From NCBI GenBank assembly GCA_027886925.1, contig JAPCJN010000011.1, positions 9,119 to 32,276 of the forward strand: a stretch of DNA of 23,158 nt. The letters are read 5' to 3'. The notes beneath the pieces were generated by a model. The model worked only from the letters and a program-made list of their open reading frames with translations, did no database searches and was not told where the DNA came from. The stretch comes from Nitrososphaerota archaeon (lineage in GTDB: Archaea > Thermoproteota > Nitrososphaeria > Nitrososphaerales > UBA183). Within the stretch, counting starts at the first letter, position 1; every line of letters starts with the position of its first letter. Positions 14,155 to 21,826 of the stretch are shown in pieces. The translations under genes and the position numbers were made by a program.

Positions 14155-15615
14155 TCAACCTTTGATGTTCCCTATCGGCCTGAGGGCGGACACCTTCAAC
14201 GAGATGCCGGCCTGGTGCATCGTCTCGACCACCTCGGAGATGTCCTTGTACGCCATCCCGGCCTCCTCAGCCAGCCCCTCCATGGTTGCGGCCCTGACGT
14301 AGATCCCTCTCTTCTCCATGCTCCTTTGGAGTTCCGCGCCGCTCACCTGCCTCTTCGCTGCGGTCCTCGACATCGTCCTTCCCGACCCGTGCGCGGTCGA
14401 ACCGAACGTCTCTTCCATCGCCCGCTCGGTCCCGAGTAGGAGGTAGGACCCGGTCTCCATCGAGCCTCCTATGATGACAGGCTGCCCCACGTCGCGGTAG
14501 GCCGGGGGGATGTCACGATGGCCAGGCCCGAAACTCCTCGTCGCACCCTTCCGGTGCACGAGGAGGTCTCTCGAGGACCCGCCGTCGACGGTGTGCTTCT
14601 CGACCTTCGCGATGTTGTGGCAGACGTCGTAGATGATGTGCATGTCTAGAGATTCGGGTGACTTGTGGAAGACCGTCTTGAACGCCTCGCGGACCCTCTG
14701 GACTATCACCTGCCTGTTCGCGAACGCCATGTTCGCAGCGCAGACCATCGCCCCGTAGTAGTCTTCCCCCTCCTTCGAGGAGAATGGAGCGCAAGCCAAT
14801 TCCCTGTCCCTGACAGCGATTCCATATCTCTTCATCGCCCCGTCGAACACCCTCAGGTAGTCAGAGCCCACCTGGTGGCCAAAGCCCCTGCTTCCGCAGT
14901 GAATCATGATGACGACCTGGTCGTCGTGGACTATCCCAAAGTGCTTCGCAAGCTTTGGGTCGAAGAACCTCGACGGGTCAACGACCTGTATTTCGCAATA
15001 GTGGTTGCCGGACCCGAGGGTGCCGAGCTGGCTTATCCCCCGGCTCGACGCCTGTCGGCTGACCTTCGCAGGGTTGGCCCCTTTGATGTAGCCTCCCTCT
15101 TCGATCTTCTCGACGTCGTCATTCCACCCGTAGTCGTTCTCGGCGCACCACTTCACTCCCCACCTCATGATCTCCTCGAACTGGGGTTGGGTGACCCTTA
15201 CCGACCCCTTCACTCCGACGCCTGCTGGGATCGACCGGAACATCAAGTCGATCAGCTCCTTGACCTTGGGTTTGACCTCGGCGAACCTGAGGTTCGTGCG
15301 TATCAGCCGCATCCCGCAGTTGACGTCGAACCCTATCCCACCCGGAGAGATTACCCCCTTCTCGGGGTCGAAGGCGGCGACTCCGCCTATCGGGAAACCA
15401 TAGCCCCAATGAGCATCCGCCATGGCATAGGAGAACTTCACGATGCCGGGGAGCGAGGCGACGTTGGTGACCTGCTCCAGGACGCCGTCGTCCATGGACT
15501 CGAGCAGCTTCTTCGTCGCGTAGATGCGGGCTGGCACGTTCATGCCTGGCTTATAGGACGTCGGGACCTCCCAAATCACATCGGAGACCTGCTTCGCGAT
15601 ATTCACGTCTGTCAT
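14155..15615 (-). CDS. rtcB: RNA-splicing ligase RtcB
   Basis: A 486-residue GTP- and Mn-dependent ligase that joins a 2',3'-cyclic phosphate (or 3'-phosphate) to a 5'-OH, sealing spliced tRNA halves. All key residues are present: Asp97 and Cys100 in GGIGFDVNCGMRL, His205 in GSGNHYCEIQ, His239 in MIHCGSRGFGHQ, His333 in YDVCHNIAKVEKH, and the guanylylated His409 in STAHGSGR. Some archaeal rtcB genes carry inteins; this one has none. The ATG at 15615 has an AT box (AAGTTTAATC, minus strand, 15651-15660) upstream. Archease, its activating cofactor, lies immediately upstream on the same strand (76-bp gap). Confidence 0.97.
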   Translation of the reverse strand: MTDVNIAKQVSDVIWEVPTSYKPGMNVPARIYATKKLLESMDDGVLEQVTNVASLPGIVKFSYAMADAHWGYGFPIGGVAAFDPEKGVISPGGIGFDVNCGMRLIRTNLRFAEVKPKVKELIDLMFRSIPAGVGVKGSVRVTQPQFEEIMRWGVKWCAENDYGWNDDVEKIEEGGYIKGANPAKVSRQASSRGISQLGTLGSGNHYCEIQVVDPSRFFDPKLAKHFGIVHDDQVVIMIHCGSRGFGHQVGSDYLRVFDGAMKRYGIAVRDRELACAPFSSKEGEDYYGAMVCAANMAFANRQVIVQRVREAFKTVFHKSPESLDMHIIYDVCHNIAKVEKHTVDGGSSRDLLVHRKGATRSFGPGHRDIPPAYRDVGQPVIIGGSMETGSYLLLGTERAMEETFGSTAHGSGRTMSRTAAKRQVSGAELQRSMEKRGIYVRAATMEGLAEEAGMAYKDISEVVETMHQAGISLKVSALRPIGNIKG

Positions 15616-15691
15616 CGTGGGGTCACCGGTTTCGAACTCCGGCCCCGATTGATTAAACTTAAGCGTTTGTCGAGGGATTGGTCACCGGCGC

Positions 15692-16147
15692 TCAGATGTC
15701 GAGGACGACCGTGGCCTCCCACCCATCGCCCTTCGCCTTTTTTTTCACTCCGAACATGTGCATGGTGACGGCTTTGACGTCGTTGCGGAGCTTATGTCGG
15801 TCTCTGTCGATCTCTTCGCCTCTCATCCTGCTGGTAATCTTCTTGTCTTTGCCCGGTGAGAATGACACCTTGATCTCCTTGAATAGAAGCGAGTCCACGT
15901 CCTTCATCACTATCAGCTCGGTGAGAAAGTCATATAGCAGGATGTCCACCGAAGCGGGCCCGAGTTCCACCTTTTTCTCGATGCGCGCGACCAGGCTCCT
16001 CCTGTCCACCATCACCTCCGTGAGGCCTCGCGCCGAGGATTCGAACAGAGCCGGTAGGGAGTCTGCTCGCACAGCGAACGCGACGTCTGCCAGGGCCACG
16101 TTGGGGAGAAATGTGAAGCCCGAGTGACGGTGGCGCGTCCGGACCAA
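15692..16147 (-). CDS. Archease, RtcB-activating protein
   Basis: A 151-residue protein of the archease family, which speeds GTP loading and turnover of RtcB. ADVAFAVRADSLPALFESSA and LLYDFLTELIVMKDVDSLLF are the family's core helices, and the protein ends WEATVVLDI as usual. The metal-binding Asp of the normal HTAD motif is kept (Asp21), but the His-Thr before it is replaced (FLPNVALADVAF), and a basic N-terminus (VRTRHRHSG) is added. The TTG start at 16147 lies 23-31 bp from a clear TATA-like box at 16170-16178, indicating a leaderless transcript. Next to rtcB, consistent with a shared role in tRNA splicing and RNA repair. Confidence 0.9.
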   Translation of the reverse strand: MVRTRHRHSGFTFLPNVALADVAFAVRADSLPALFESSARGLTEVMVDRRSLVARIEKKVELGPASVDILLYDFLTELIVMKDVDSLLFKEIKVSFSPGKDKKITSRMRGEEIDRDRHKLRNDVKAVTMHMFGVKKKAKGDGWEATVVLDI

Positions 16148-16169
16148 CGACGCGCAGGCCCGATTTGGG

Positions 16170-16178
16170 CTTTAAAAG
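16170..16178 (-). promoter_or_regulatory. TATA-like box of the archease/rtcB unit
   Basis: Minus-strand CTTTTAAAG is 23-31 bp upstream of the TTG start of archease. It lies in the 123-bp spacer shared with the divergent lipoate ligase gene. Confidence 0.55.
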
Positions 16179-16270
16179 ATGTGCACGCATGCATGCGGCA
16201 GGCCACCACCGCCACACCTGCAATACGCTTTTGAAACTCGGCTCGCGCGGGCGCCCGCGTTGAAGAACCT

Positions 16271-17077
16271 GTGGTGAACGCGGTCAAGGGCCGCGTCATT
16301 GTGTCGCGAGCCGGCGGGGAGCGCGTCCGCGACCCTTACGAGAACCTGGCCCTCGAAGAGGCTCTTTTCGTTCAGAACGACGGGTTCATGGTCCGCGTCT
16401 GGGAGAACAGTGAATCGGTCATCATAGGGAGGGCGCAAATCGCCAGCTTCGAGACAGACGTCGACTATTGCAAGAGCCACGGAGTGCCGATCGTGAGGCG
16501 CTTCACCGCGGGAGGGACTGTGTATAACGGACCCGGCAACGTGAACTGGTCGATCTTCGTCGGGAGAAGCGTCATGGAAAGGCCCCTGAGATACGAATCG
16601 GGGCCGCGCGCGATCTTCGCGAGCGCCTCGAGGCCACTTGTCGCGACGCTGGCCACCCTGGGAGTTGACGCGTGGCTCGACCCGCCCAACAGGATCGTGA
16701 CCAAGAACGGAAAGATATCAGGGATGGCGGCCTATGTCTCCAAGAAGGGTTTCCTCTGTCACGGGACTCTGCTCGTGGACGCAGACCTTCAGATGGTGAA
16801 GGCTTTGACGACACCGTCTCCCGAATCGCTAGAAAGGAGATACACGAGGAGCCGAGACGTGAGGACCGCCAACGCTCAGGTCGACGTAGATTCGTTTATT
16901 CACACCCTCGTGCGAACTCTTGGAGATGAGACCGGCTTGAAATTGGAGCCCGCGGAAGCAGATGCACGAGAGACGGCTCTGATGGAAGAATTGCTGGCGA
17001 GGAGGTACAGGGATGACGCCTGGAACCTCGGAGACCCGTTCCAGTCAAAGCGCGACGTCATCAACAAGGTGCGCTGA
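16271..17077 (+). CDS. lplA: Lipoate-protein ligase A family protein
   Basis: A 268-residue cofactor ligase that activates lipoate with ATP and attaches it to lipoyl domains (2-oxoacid dehydrogenases, glycine cleavage H protein). Motifs: RRFTAGGTVYNGPGNVNWSI (76-95, family RRxxGGGxVxHDxGN; His-Asp is Asn-Gly here), the lipoyl-AMP lysine Lys148 in KNGKISGMA, and CHGTLLVD (163-170). It lacks the large accessory domain of E. coli LplA, so like the Thermoplasma enzyme it might need a separate LplB partner; none is adjacent. Two tandem GTG codons (16271 and 16274) can serve as the start. Threonine ammonia-lyase begins 3 bp after the stop. Confidence 0.85.
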   Translation: MVNAVKGRVIVSRAGGERVRDPYENLALEEALFVQNDGFMVRVWENSESVIIGRAQIASFETDVDYCKSHGVPIVRRFTAGGTVYNGPGNVNWSIFVGRSVMERPLRYESGPRAIFASASRPLVATLATLGVDAWLDPPNRIVTKNGKISGMAAYVSKKGFLCHGTLLVDADLQMVKALTTPSPESLERRYTRSRDVRTANAQVDVDSFIHTLVRTLGDETGLKLEPAEADARETALMEELLARRYRDDAWNLGDPFQSKRDVINKVR

Positions 17078-17080
17078 AAC

Positions 17081-18301
17081 ATGGACGACCACGAAGTCAC
17101 ACTCGCAGAGATAGAGAGAGCCAGAGACGTGCTCAAGGGGGTGGCGAGGGTCACGCCGCTTGACAGGGCGAGGACACTCGGCGAGCTAACCGGCATCGAC
17201 CTCTACCTGAAGATGGAGAACTTCCAGCGGACGGGGTCTTTCAAGATTAGGGGGGCATACTACAAGATTCACTCCCTTTCTGACTCTGAGAGGAAGAGGG
17301 GAGTGGTAGCGGCGTCCGCAGGGAACCACGCTCAGGGCGTGGCTCACGCAGCCACCCTTCTGGGGGTGAAGTCGACCATCGTGATGCCTGAGAGCGCCTC
17401 GCCTGCAAAGATAGACGCGACGAAGGGCTACGGCGCCAGGGTGGTCTTGCACGGCGCGGTCTTCGAAGACGCGCTCGAGATGGGGCGACAGATCGCAAGG
17501 AAGGAGGACTCGACATTCATCCATGCCTTCGACGACCCGATGGTGGTGGCCGGCCAGGGGACTGCGGGCTTGGAGATGATCGAAGAGGCTCCTGAGCTCC
17601 AGACGGTCGTGTCAGCAATCGGAGGAGGCGGGCTCATCTCGGGAGTCGCGGTCGCTGTGAAGAGCGTCAAGCCTTCCGTGAAGGTCGTCGGCGTCCAGTC
17701 AGAGGCTTTTCCTAGCATGTACATGGCGTTCAAGACGGGTAAGATGGTGCCCTACAAGACTCAAGACACGATCGCAGACGGCATCGCGGTCAAGCAGCCC
17801 GGGAAGCTCACTTACAACCTAATCAAGAAGTACGTGGACGACGTGGTGCTGGTATCCGACTCGGACATCGCGGGCACGATCTTCTTCTTGCTCGAGAGGA
17901 TGAAGATAGTGGCGGAACCGGCGGGAGCGGCTAGCGTGGCTGCTTGCATGGGAGGCCTCGTAAAGGCACGGGGGGAGAAGTGCGCGACGATCGTCAGCGG
18001 AGGGAACATCGACATGTACCTTCTCGACCAGATTGTCATCAAGGTGCTCGAGAGGGAGCACAGGCTCCTCAGGGTGCGCATCCTGACGTCCGACAAGCCG
18101 GGAGCTCTCAGGGACATCCTCGACGTCGTGACCAAGTCGAGAGCGCACGTGGTGAGCATCGAGCACGACAGGGTCGGTGAAGGGGTCCCCATCGGCAAGG
18201 CCGAGGTGATATTCAACTTGGAGACCCAGAACAAAGAGCACACGAAGACGCTGATCTCAGCCCTGGGCAAGTCCAGGCTGAAGTACAGGGTAGAAAGCTG
18301 A
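17081..18301 (+). CDS. ilvA: Threonine ammonia-lyase with C-terminal ACT domain
   Basis: A 406-residue fold-type II PLP enzyme that deaminates threonine to 2-oxobutanoate, feeding isoleucine synthesis or threonine breakdown. The PLP lysine is Lys55 in TGSFKIRGA. The phosphate-binding loops AASAGNHAQGVA and IGGGGLISG follow, and IVSGGNIDMYLL closes the catalytic domain. Residues about 325-406 (LLRVRILTSDKPGALRDIL) form one ACT regulatory domain, as in the TdcB-like/single-ACT archaeal and bacterial enzymes, so allosteric control by an amino acid is likely. The ATG starts 3 bp after lplA, suggesting cotranscription, though the metabolic link is not obvious. It converges with lysK at 18304. Confidence 0.93.
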   Translation: MDDHEVTLAEIERARDVLKGVARVTPLDRARTLGELTGIDLYLKMENFQRTGSFKIRGAYYKIHSLSDSERKRGVVAASAGNHAQGVAHAATLLGVKSTIVMPESASPAKIDATKGYGARVVLHGAVFEDALEMGRQIARKEDSTFIHAFDDPMVVAGQGTAGLEMIEEAPELQTVVSAIGGGGLISGVAVAVKSVKPSVKVVGVQSEAFPSMYMAFKTGKMVPYKTQDTIADGIAVKQPGKLTYNLIKKYVDDVVLVSDSDIAGTIFFLLERMKIVAEPAGAASVAACMGGLVKARGEKCATIVSGGNIDMYLLDQIVIKVLEREHRLLRVRILTSDKPGALRDILDVVTKSRAHVVSIEHDRVGEGVPIGKAEVIFNLETQNKEHTKTLISALGKSRLKYRVES

Positions 18302-18303
18302 AC

Positions 18304-19413
18304 CTAGTTCTTGCCGTGCAAGGCCTTGACCTCGACGAGGGCTCCTTCCAGCACCCTTATCGAGTTGAGGTAGTCAGGGATCTCCACAAATTCCGACTCG
18401 GTGTGTCCCAGGTTCGACTCCGCCGGCCCATAGGTCACGCACGGGATTCCCATCTTCTCTGCCATCGTGTTCATGTCTCCTGTACCCGTCTTGTTGGTCA
18501 GGACAGGCTTCGAGTGGAGGGTCTTTAGTATCGACCTCTGGAAAGCCCTCACCACCACAGAATCCAAGGGAGCGGTGTAAGGCTCGGTCGATCCGTCGAA
18601 CTCGACGTGGGCCTCGATCCCGTCACGTGTCTTCGCGTGGTCTTCGACCACCTTGGTGAGCTGCTCTTTTACGATGGACGAGTTCATGCCGGCCGGGATG
18701 CGGACGTCGAACGTCATGCTGCAGCCCTTGGGGACGACGTTCGAGAACGAGCCTCCCCTGATGATGGTCAACGACGCGCTGAGCGAACGGAAGTGGTTTC
18801 CGTCTACCGTGTTCCTTTTTTCGTAGCTCTTGATAGCGGACATGAGGCCGAACGACTCGTCCACTGCGCTCGGGTGAGCCCAGGAAGACGAGGCGTGCCC
18901 ACCGTGGGTCTTGACCGATACCCTCGCCGCGATTCTTCCTCTGTAGCCTACGGTCATCCTTGACGCACCAGCGGGTTCACCGAAGACGGCGTAGTCGTAG
19001 TCCCCTCCAGACTCGATCAGCGTCTCGACCCCAAGGCTGTCGCCCTCCTCTCTGGTCACGCACGCGACGGTCGCCCTCATCCCTTTGACGGCCTCCGGGC
19101 GGACCGCGGAGATCATCGCGCACATGGGCGACTTGGCGTCCGCGGCGCCTCGCCCGTAGACCCTTTCGCCGTCCACCTTGACCCTGAGGAATCCCGGGAC
19201 TGTGTCCATGTGGCCGCAAAGAAGCACGTGGGGGTGACCCTCCCCCACCTCCCCGATCGCGTTCCCGGCATCGTCAGTCCTGATGTCGCTGAAACCGAGC
19301 TGACGCATCCTCTCCCTGAGGAGCTTTGACAGCCTCGACTCCTTAGTGGAGGGGGAATAGACCCTGAGGCACTCGATGAGGAGTTTCACTGCGGGGTCGA
19401 TCTTGGTGTCCAT
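18304..19413 (-). CDS. lysK: [LysW]-lysine/ornithine hydrolase, M20 metallopeptidase family
   Basis: A 369-residue zinc hydrolase that releases lysine (or ornithine) from the LysW carrier protein in the last step of the LysW pathway. M20-family metal ligands are visible: LLCGHMDTVPG (His68, catalytic Asp70), GRGAADAKSP (bridging Asp92), CVTREEGDS (Glu122/Glu123), VFGEPAG (Glu146), and a C-terminal SNLGHTESEF with the last His. The ArgE/DapE family is similar in fold, but the neighbouring lysX and lysW settle the role. Whether it serves lysine, arginine or both cannot be told from sequence. The ATG at 19413 is 36 bp after the lysX stop. Confidence 0.9.
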   Translation of the reverse strand: MDTKIDPAVKLLIECLRVYSPSTKESRLSKLLRERMRQLGFSDIRTDDAGNAIGEVGEGHPHVLLCGHMDTVPGFLRVKVDGERVYGRGAADAKSPMCAMISAVRPEAVKGMRATVACVTREEGDSLGVETLIESGGDYDYAVFGEPAGASRMTVGYRGRIAARVSVKTHGGHASSSWAHPSAVDESFGLMSAIKSYEKRNTVDGNHFRSLSASLTIIRGGSFSNVVPKGCSMTFDVRIPAGMNSSIVKEQLTKVVEDHAKTRDGIEAHVEFDGSTEPYTAPLDSVVVRAFQRSILKTLHSKPVLTNKTGTGDMNTMAEKMGIPCVTYGPAESNLGHTESEFVEIPDYLNSIRVLEGALVEVKALHGKN

Positions 19414-19449
19414 GGTCTTCCTCTGGAGCCTTGGCGCTGTCCCTATTCA

Positions 19450-20301
19450 TCATTTGTCCAGGGACGCGAGATAGTCGACGACGAGCCCAGGTATGTCGAT
19501 TCCAGTCGCCGGGACGGAGTTCTTGAACTCGGTCGTGTTGTTGACCTCGTGACACAGATATCCGTCAGGCGACTCCATCAGGTCGACGCCAACGAACCTG
19601 CCATCGACCGCCTTCGCTGCCTGGACAGAGATGTCGTCTATCTCCTTGGTTATCGGGCACGGCTCGGCCTTTCCGCCCCTCGCCGTGTTCGTGCGCCAGT
19701 CTCCCGCGGACGTGCGATAGATGGCCGCGATCGTCCTGTCGCCTATCACGAACGTCCTTATGTCGCGTGGGGGTCGTTTTACGTACTCCTGCAGGTAGTA
19801 GACCTGGTAGCTCGGGTGCATGAACTCCCTGTCCTCCACTATCGCCTTTGCAAAGTCGTCGTCTTTGATCAGCGCGGCGAGGCGCCCCCAGCTTCCGACG
19901 ACCGGTTTCAGGACTGCGGGGTAACCCAGCCCGCTAAGCGCCTTCAATACCCCTTCCTCCGTGAACGCGACCTTGGTCTTGGGAGTCGGGACTCCTGCCT
20001 TCGCGAGGGCGAGGGTGCAGAAGAGTTTGTCGCTAGACATCCATGCGGTGTGGAAGGAGTTGACGACAGTGTGGTCCGACGCCTCCAAAGCCGCTGTGGA
20101 GTACAGGTTCCTATAGTGGCTGACGCATCTTTGGAGCACTACCTTCTCGGGTATCTCTGGGCTTCGACCATCAGCTTCCAGCGCGATATCTATCCCCCTC
20201 GAGTCGACCATCCTCGCCTTGACGCCTTTCTTCGCGGCCGCCTGCGCGAGGGCCTTCTCTTCCCACCTGATCACGTCATAAAACAAAGCGAAAGAGGGCG
20301 T
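19450..20301 (-). CDS. lysX: LysW-amino-adipate/glutamate ligase, ATP-grasp
   Basis: A RimK-like ATP-grasp ligase that attaches alpha-aminoadipate (or glutamate) to the C-terminal Glu of LysW. Motifs: YDVIRWEEKAL at the N-terminus, PKTKVAFTEEGVLKAL, PAVLKPVVGSWGRLAALI, VYYLQEYVKRPPRDIRTFVI, and VNNTTEFKNSVPATGIDIPG near the end, all in the order of Thermus LysX. The standard-codon start is TTG 20286, giving MFYDVIRW and deleting most of the first beta strand. The same frame is open 15 bases further up to ACG 20299-20301, which would give (M)PSFALFYDVIRWEE, the N-terminal length seen in homologues. I annotate the longer form but the start is uncertain. It is 3 bp downstream of lysW in the same frame. 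Confidence 0.88.
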   Translation of the reverse strand, partial: TPSFALFYDVIRWEEKALAQAAAKKGVKARMVDSRGIDIALEADGRSPEIPEKVVLQRCVSHYRNLYSTAALEASDHTVVNSFHTAWMSSDKLFCTLALAKAGVPTPKTKVAFTEEGVLKALSGLGYPAVLKPVVGSWGRLAALIKDDDFAKAIVEDREFMHPSYQVYYLQEYVKRPPRDIRTFVIGDRTIAAIYRTSAGDWRTNTARGGKAEPCPITKEIDDISVQAAKAVDGRFVGVDLMESPDGYLCHEVNNTTEFKNSVPATGIDIPGLVVDYLASLDK

Positions 20302-20304
20302 GGG

Positions 20305-20475
20305 TTATTCGCCCCAGTCCTCTTGCTCTTTGTCTGCTGGCTTGAGTGTGATAAGCCCCGAGGCCTCGTCCTTCCTGATCTCGTAGGATGCCCCACACTC
20401 CTTGCAGCTTACAATCTCACCATGGATGGCGTCACTCGGAATCGTCAGGGGGGCATCGCATTCGTCACAGTTCGT
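20305..20475 (-). CDS. lysW: Amino-group carrier protein LysW, apparent ACG start
   Basis: Not found by standard start rules. A minus-strand reading of 56 codons plus stop: NCDECDAPLTI, IVSCKECGASYEI and the diagnostic C-terminus EDWGE, whose last Glu is the attachment point for the growing lysine/arginine intermediate. Four cysteines (CxxC...CxxC) form the zinc finger of LysW. No ATG, GTG or TTG occurs in frame between the TATA-like region and the first Cys. The codon that gives the usual LysW length is ACG at 20473-20475, seven bases after a good Shine-Dalgarno-like AGAGGTGAG (20482-20490). A one-base sequence error that would put GTG 20484-20486 in frame is the alternative. It heads the lysW-lysX-lysK unit. 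Confidence 0.85.
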   Translation of the reverse strand, partial: TNCDECDAPLTIPSDAIHGEIVSCKECGASYEIRKDEASGLITLKPADKEQEDWGE

Positions 20476-20481
20476 CGGTGG

Positions 20482-20490
20482 CTCACCTCT
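20482..20490 (-). promoter_or_regulatory. Shine-Dalgarno-like sequence of lysW
   Basis: AGAGGTGAG on the minus strand, complementary to the 3' end of 16S rRNA, ends six or seven bases before the ACG proposed as the lysW start. It decides in favour of that codon over upstream near-cognate triplets. Confidence 0.5.
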
Positions 20491-20517
20491 GGTTCCTTTG
20501 AGCCGTCGAAGACGGAC

Positions 20518-20526
20518 AATATTTAA
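20518..20526. promoter_or_regulatory. TATA-like box of the lysWXK unit
   Basis: TTAAATATT on the minus strand (AATATTTAA on plus), predicting initiation near 20495 and a leader of about 20 nt that includes the Shine-Dalgarno-like site. The box is nearly palindromic and could also fire on the plus strand toward the 40-codon ORF at 20542. Confidence 0.5.
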
Positions 20527-20541
20527 CGGTAGCGCGCACGA

Positions 20542-20664
20542 ATGGCACCGTTTTCACAAGTTCGATTGGAGCAGAACGGCGTGCCAATCCCGATTTTGGA
20601 CGCCGCAACGGGAATCGGCGTGGCGTGGCCATTCGGCTCGTCCTTCTTGAAATGCATCAAATGA
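20542..20664 (+). CDS. Possible 40-residue protein (doubtful)
   Basis: ATG 20542 opens a 40-codon reading (MAPFSQVRLEQNG, ending GSSFLKCIK) 16 bp after the near-palindromic AT box of the lys unit. It has no recognisable family. An 86-codon minus-strand frame overlaps it and is no better. The 20527-20803 spacer otherwise shows no RNA gene or repeat that I can identify. Confidence 0.2.
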   Translation: MAPFSQVRLEQNGVPIPILDAATGIGVAWPFGSSFLKCIK

Positions 20665-20803
20665 CGGTCATGAGGCGTAAATCCGCCGATAGGAATCGCA
20701 CCCAGGCACGTAGAAATAGGCGCCCGGAGGATTTGCGCCTGAAAGCCTCTCCGATGAGGCCCCTCCGCGGCCACACGCGGCAAATGGGACTGGCGTTTGT
20801 CGG

Positions 20804-21232
20804 TTATGGCACGGCCACAACTGGAATCGTCGATTTCTCTATTACGTTCCTTGACACGCTGCTGAGGCCCTTCAAGCGACTCAGGCCGCTCAAACCACGG
20901 GTTCCCATTACTATGTAGCTCACCTTGTTTGATTCCGCCGCCTTGAGGATTTCTTTTTCCGGGTTTCCGATGCTGCTTATTCCCTCATACTTTATGCCAG
21001 CTTTCTCAATCTTTTTCAAAAGCGGGCCAAGGGTTCGTTGAAACTGGTCAGCAGAGTAGTGCTCGGGCAGCGCATCACCGTGCGCATCGCGATATTCTTC
21101 CGGGACAGATTTGTCTGCCACCACGTATATCAGGAGAATCTTCGCGGACAGAGCCCCTGCTAATTGGATTGCGCTATCGACTATCTTCTCTGCATGAGCG
21201 TGCTCATCGACCGCGACGAGTATTTGTTTCAT
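20804..21232 (-). CDS. Universal stress protein, UspA family
   Basis: A 142-residue single-domain protein. It opens with KQILVAVDEHAHAEKIVDSA and ends with the ATP-binding signature GTRGLSGLSRLKGLSSVSRNVI followed by STIPVVAV, i.e. G-x2-G-x9-G-(S/T) with slightly changed spacing. Nucleotide binding is therefore likely. Universal stress proteins respond to starvation and stress; targets are not known from sequence. The ATG at 21232 is 21-28 bp from AATATATA (21253-21260). It is monocistronic. Confidence 0.9.
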   Translation of the reverse strand: MKQILVAVDEHAHAEKIVDSAIQLAGALSAKILLIYVVADKSVPEEYRDAHGDALPEHYSADQFQRTLGPLLKKIEKAGIKYEGISSIGNPEKEILKAAESNKVSYIVMGTRGLSGLSRLKGLSSVSRNVIEKSTIPVVAVP

Positions 21233-21252
21233 GGCCGTTCTGACCTCCAGCG

Positions 21253-21260
21253 AATATATA
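21253..21260 (-). promoter_or_regulatory. TATA-like box of the universal stress protein gene
   Basis: AATATATA on plus (TATATATT on minus), 21-28 bp from the ATG at 21232. Initiation next to the start codon is predicted, although a GGAGGT lies between the two. Confidence 0.55.
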
Positions 21261-21403
21261 GGGATTAGGGCGGTTCATCCTGAACGATTAAGGGACATAA
21301 CTGAAATTCTAGGGATAAGGAGACCAATTCGAAATCAGTAGAGTCGGGTTCAGAGCAATTTTGGGTTTTGTCAAGAAACATCAATAGGGGACCTTGAACT
21401 AAC

Positions 21404-21424
21404 AGACTATCCGAAAAATAGTCT
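21404..21424. repeat. Perfect hairpin AGACTAT-N7-ATAGTCT
   Basis: Seven-bp perfect inverted repeat with loop CCGAAAA in the gene-poor stretch 21261-21480. No gene is adjacent on either side within about 150 bp, so it is not placed as a terminator of anything. The rest of 21261-21480 shows no gene. Confidence 0.5.
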
Positions 21425-21485
21425 AATGTGATCTCCACAAGGAGAATGCGTCACTTGGGGCGTCATCCTATGTACGCACATGAAC

Positions 21486-21780
21486 CTAAAGGAACTGCGC
21501 TATTTTTTCTCCTCGTCTTCTCCGCCTATTATGGTGGGAGTCTTGCATGCTTGCATCACCACGAACGGGGGGAACTACGGGAAGGATGATCCCATTGCAC
21601 GCATCGATGAACATCCCAGGGCTTACCACGACACCTGCTTGAGGATGATGACGCCAAAACTGTGCCCGAGTTACCGATGGTGTCGAAGTTTGTGATGGTG
21701 GCACCGTTATTGTTGTTGATGATACCAGCGTCGCTGACGATGCCATCATAGTTGGAGATTTTCCGGCTTCGACGGTATGT
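21486..21780 (-). pseudogene. Remnant of an Asn/Gly/Thr repeat surface protein
   Basis: On the minus strand the stretch about 21660-21760 reads ISNYDGIVSDAGIINNNNG then ATITNFDTIGNSGT. This is the repeat pattern (xItNxGtI) of long beta-helical or adhesin-like surface proteins. The reading then changes to non-repeat, Ser/Arg-rich sequence, while another minus frame over 21486-21660 reads AGVVVSPGMFIDACNGIILP. No single frame carries a full-length protein and no good start precedes the repeats, so it looks like a decayed fragment. Confidence 0.45.
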
Positions 21781-21826
21781 ACCCTGGGGTGTTCTCATTC
21801 TAGAGGGGACCGCACCATCTGCCGAC

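Noticed and set aside
14665..15768. 367-codon plus-strand ORF opposite rtcB
   Set aside because: Antisense shadow of rtcB in G+C-rich DNA; Arg/Leu/His-rich with no recognisable domain.
19549..20526. 325-codon plus-strand ORF opposite lysX and lysW
   Set aside because: Antisense shadow; both minus-strand genes have full family motifs.
20523..20783. 86-codon minus-strand ORF upstream of lysW
   Set aside because: No domain, Pro/Arg/His-rich, and overlaps the promoter region of the lys operon.
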